Shown here in pieces: positions 15,211 through 18,845 of a stretch of 18,845 nucleotides of DNA. The DNA lies in the NCBI GenBank assembly GCA_964475955.1, contig CAYYZY010000156.1:1-18845 (forward strand). The letters are read 5' to 3'. Position numbers and translations under genes: made by a program. The DNA is from DATKZH01 sp964475955. Lineage in GTDB: Bacteria; Planctomycetota; Planctomycetia; Pirellulales; Thermoguttaceae. The notes below the pieces were generated by a model that did not search any database, was not told where the DNA came from, and was given only the letters and a program-made list of their open reading frames with translations. Positions within the stretch are counted from its first letter, which is position 1; every line of letters starts with the position of its first letter.

Positions 15211-15370
15211 CTGGCCGAATCGGCATTCACGCTTCACGAAGAAGCCGATGCGCTGATTCGCACCGGGAATCCGGTTTCCCCATAAACTCCACCCTGCGTC
15301 AGCTCCCGCTGACCCGCGTGCGGACTTCGTGAACCTTGGCTGCCGGGAAATCTGCGCCGGGGCTTGCCCT
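15211..15370. other. Convergent intergenic region with small inverted repeats
   Basis: Between the Uma2 stop and the regulator stop are a 6-bp stem with 4-nt loop (gtcagc tccc gctgac, 15298-15313) and an outer pair ttcacgaag (15233-15241) and cttcgtgaa (15325-15333). Either could be a bidirectional terminator, but no T-tract follows. Nothing else is recognised. Confidence 0.35.
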
Positions 15371-16786
<1,416 letters not shown>

Positions 16787-16947
16787 AACCAGCGATGATA
16801 CCGAATCGCCTGCCGGTCGACCATACCCCCTGATTGGGTAGCTGTGCGGGTGGCAGCGACCCAAAGGGTTCCAAACGCCGCGATTCTCCAAGTGGGGCGA
16901 GCCGGGGGACGGAGCCGCGCAGAGACGATGTGAGGAACTCAGGGTCG

Positions 16948-17000
16948 TCGAGCGCAGCGAGCCCACAGTCCTGACGATTCCGGGGGCTCGCTGCGCTCGA
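16948..17000. repeat. Perfect 17-bp inverted repeat
   Basis: Arm tcgagcgcagcgagccc at 16948-16964 pairs exactly with gggctcgctgcgctcga at 16984-17000, leaving a 19-nt loop. It lies in the 240-bp gap just after the stop of the Gfo/Idh/MocA gene (minus strand) and upstream of the regulator, so it may be a terminator, but there is no T-tract. The agcgcagcgagc core looks like a dispersed REP-type element. The rest of the gap (16787-17026) shows nothing else. Confidence 0.85.
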
Positions 17001-17026
17001 TCCCGGCCACTCAACAAGCATGCGCT

Positions 17027-18385
17027 TCAGAGCACCTCCGGCAACTCGTACCCCTTGCGGCGGGGGCGGTCCAGGTACGCGTTGGCCTCGTCGTCGCCGG
17101 GGAACGTCTCGGTGGCCGGGTCCCAGGTGAGCTTGCGGCCGAGCCATCGGGCGATGTTGCCTAGGTGGCAGACGATCGCCGACCGGTGGCCGATCTCCAC
17201 GTCGGCGATCGGCTTCTCGCGCGATCGGATGCAGTCGAACCAATTCTGCATGTGGTTGTCGCTCACCGGCAGGTGGATCTCGTCGTCGCCGATCGGCTCC
17301 TGGGCGATCTCCGGCGGATCGCTCGTCGACTCGTTACAGCCGACGAACACCTCTCCCTCGTCGCCGACGAACAACGCCCCGCACACGAGCCGCCCCGGCG
17401 ATTGGCCGGCCCGCTTCCCGGTGACCAGTCCGTCGTTGGTCTTCACCAGCACGCCGTTCGGGTAGCGGTAGGTGACCATGCGGCCCTGGCTACAGGCACG
17501 ATCGCCCCGGGCGCGGGATTCCGGCTCGGTGTAGGTGGGCGCGTCGAGCTTTCCGCCTTCGGCCCACACCTCGACCGGCCCGGCGTGGTCCATGTCGAGC
17601 GCCCATTGGATCTGGTCGAAGCCGTGGGCGCCGTTTCCGGTCATCTCCCCGCCCGACCAGCGGCGGAACGAGATCCAGCCCGGCTTGGATCGCTGGATGT
17701 AGACGTCGGCATGATACGGCACCGGCTCGACGGGCCCGCACCACCGGTCCCAGTCGAGCCCGTCGGGCACCGGCTGGCCGGGCAGGCCGCAGTTCCAGGG
17801 GCTGGGGTAATTGTGGGCGACGATCGTTTGGAGCTTGCCCAGGCGCCCGTTGCGGACCAGCTCGCAGCCGAAGCGGTGGTTGGCCATGCTGCGTCGCTGG
17901 CTGCCGGTTTGGACGACGCGCCCAAGTTTGCGCACGGCGTCGACCAGCACGCGGCCCTCGCGGATGGTGAGGCTGAGCGGCTTTTCGACGTACGCGTCCT
18001 TGCCGGCCTGGCAGACATGGATGGCGGCGAGCACGTGCCAGTGGTCGGGTGTGGCGATCACCACGGCGTCGAGGTCGTCCCGCTCGAGCATCTGGCGGTA
18101 GTCTTGGTAGGCACCGCACTGCTGCCGGGCGGCGAAGGCCTCGGCCCGTTTGCGGTCGACGTCGGCGGCGGCCACCACCTCTCCCTCCTTCGGCAACCCA
18201 AGAAGCTGCCCGCCCCGCCGCCCCACGCCGATGTACCCCACGCCGATCCGGTCGTTCGCCCCAGGCTTCCCGCCCGCGGCCAGCGCGCGGGCGGGGACGA
18301 GGTAGGGCACGGCCAGGGCACCGGCGGCAACGGCGCCGGAGCGCTTCAGGAACCGTCGTCGGGAAATCGAGTTCGAGCGGGACAT
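17027..18385 (-). CDS. Tat-exported Gfo/Idh/MocA-family oxidoreductase
   Basis: This 452-residue protein belongs to the NAD(P)-dependent Gfo/Idh/MocA family, acting on sugars or sugar-like polyols. A twin-arginine signal, SISRRRFLKRSGA (residues 6-18), then a hydrophobic stretch ending in ARALAAG, predicts export folded with its cofactor, as in glucose-fructose oxidoreductase. The Rossmann motif is GVGYIGVGRRGG near 48-59; AAADVDRKR ends the second strand; VVIATPDHWH and EKPLS (134-138) are family hallmarks. The C-terminal part has WISFRRWSGGEMTGNGAHGFDQIQWAL in two adjoining blocks, typical of planctomycete paralogues. The ATG at 18385 has AAGGAGG 8 nt upstream; upstream in-frame starts to 18448 are rejected. 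The substrate cannot be read from sequence. Confidence 0.93.
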   Translation of the reverse strand: MSRSNSISRRRFLKRSGAVAAGALAVPYLVPARALAAGGKPGANDRIGVGYIGVGRRGGQLLGLPKEGEVVAAADVDRKRAEAFAARQQCGAYQDYRQMLERDDLDAVVIATPDHWHVLAAIHVCQAGKDAYVEKPLSLTIREGRVLVDAVRKLGRVVQTGSQRRSMANHRFGCELVRNGRLGKLQTIVAHNYPSPWNCGLPGQPVPDGLDWDRWCGPVEPVPYHADVYIQRSKPGWISFRRWSGGEMTGNGAHGFDQIQWALDMDHAGPVEVWAEGGKLDAPTYTEPESRARGDRACSQGRMVTYRYPNGVLVKTNDGLVTGKRAGQSPGRLVCGALFVGDEGEVFVGCNESTSDPPEIAQEPIGDDEIHLPVSDNHMQNWFDCIRSREKPIADVEIGHRSAIVCHLGNIARWLGRKLTWDPATETFPGDDEANAYLDRPRRKGYELPEVL

Positions 18386-18550
18386 CGGGCGGGCCTCCTT
18401 CATCAGGCGGGCGGGTTGTCTCGACGCGCGCAGCAGCCAGCGGCGCATGCTTTGGGCTTCACCCTGTCAAAGTAGCTACAGCGAGTGAGCTGGACAAGGG
18501 CCAGAGTCTTCGATTGCGGCTTCTGGGCAGTCTACGCGCATCTTCGTGGA

Positions 18551-18590
18551 CGCAAGGGGCCTCGCAAAGGCGTAGCGGCGCGAAGGAAAG
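18551..18590. repeat. Degenerate repeat-like segment before the small acidic gene
   Basis: The stretch cgcaaggggcctcgcaaagg and the following gcgtagcggcgcgaagg contain several variants of a gcaaagg/gcgaagg word. I recall such sequence as a common dispersed intergenic repeat in environmental genomes. It runs into the Shine-Dalgarno of the downstream gene. Only one stretch is visible here. Confidence 0.3.
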
Positions 18591-18594
18591 GCAA

Positions 18595-18795
18595 ATGAGC
18601 ACCCCCCAGTTTCCTCCCGGTTGGGACGAAGCCCGCGTCGAGCGCCTCATCGCCCGCTACGATGCGATGGGCGACGACGCGAGGGTCGCCGACGACGAAG
18701 CCGCCGCGGAAGCCGCGGGGCAGACGCTGATGGTCGTCCCGACCGAGTTGGTGCCCGCGGTCCGGGATTCGATCGCCAGGAAGTCCACCGGCTGA
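18595..18795 (+). CDS. Small acidic protein, antitoxin-like (family uncertain)
   Basis: This 66-residue protein begins MSTPQFPPGWDEARVERLIA at ATG 18595, with AAGGAAAGG just upstream. The middle is strongly acidic (DDARVADDEAAAEAA) and the end is MVVPTELVPAVRDSIARK. From memory, proteins with this layout (an x-P-x-G-W-D/N-E start, an acidic EDEAA centre and a V-P-x-ELVPAVR end) are common in cyanobacteria and planctomycetes and often stand before a small toxin gene; I cannot confirm a family name. Any partner gene would begin right of 18796, where only 50 bases remain. It is divergent from the Gfo/Idh/MocA gene with 209 bp between them. Confidence 0.7.
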   Translation: MSTPQFPPGWDEARVERLIARYDAMGDDARVADDEAAAEAAGQTLMVVPTELVPAVRDSIARKSTG

Positions 18796-18845
18796 GAGGC
18801 CGTACCCCCGGATGGCGAGCCCAGCTCCAGGCATCCGCTGGCGGC

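Noticed and set aside
18459..18490. Promoter for the Gfo/Idh/MocA gene
   Set aside because: A perfect TTGACA exists on the minus strand at 18470-18465, but no acceptable -10 lies 16-18 bp downstream.

Overview
The window is high-GC DNA, densely packed with genes on both strands, and most likely from a planctomycete of the Pirellulales type or a close relative. I infer this from the fused dehydroquinase/shikimate dehydrogenase (a fusion also known from Chlamydiae, in the same superphylum), Tat-exported sugar-isomerase-like and Gfo/Idh/MocA proteins, a conserved small protein family I associate with planctomycetes, Uma2 and DUF433/DUF5615 genes, and intergenic DNA rich in palindromes and 7-8 bp arrays. 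No rRNA, tRNA, CRISPR array, phage gene or transposase gene was seen.

Left part (264-5670, plus strand): obgE (ribosome-assembly GTPase), coaX (type III pantothenate kinase), a possible 42-codon small ORF, a Glu/Leu/Phe/Val-type dehydrogenase (probably glutamate dehydrogenase), then a 385-bp gap holding a perfect 23-bp inverted repeat and a possible promoter. This leads to a Tat-signal L-fucose-isomerase-like gene broken by one extra C near 4614.

Middle part (5728-14264, minus strand): read in transcription order, a DUF433/DUF5615 toxin-antitoxin-like pair, mutL, aroDE (fused), aroK, an enlarged A24 prepilin peptidase, a small membrane protein, a conserved hypothetical protein and an OmpA-family lipoprotein. 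aroDE and aroK cover steps 3, 4 and 5 of the shikimate pathway. The DUF433 gene has a promoter placed so that transcription would begin at the A of its ATG, which predicts a leaderless mRNA running toward mutL.

Right part (14265-18845): a Uma2-family nuclease-like gene (plus), an NtrC-type sigma-54 response regulator (minus), a Tat-signal Gfo/Idh/MocA oxidoreductase (minus) and a 66-residue acidic protein (plus) that resembles an antitoxin. A decayed second copy of the regulator's DNA-binding tail lies on the far side of the Uma2 gene, so two same-orientation copies bracket that gene.

The points most worth a second look are the leaderless toxin-antitoxin-like module upstream of mutL, the bracketed Uma2 gene, the single-base frameshift, and the short tandem arrays that touch or follow stop codons. 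I found no clear multi-gene system that is wholly new.
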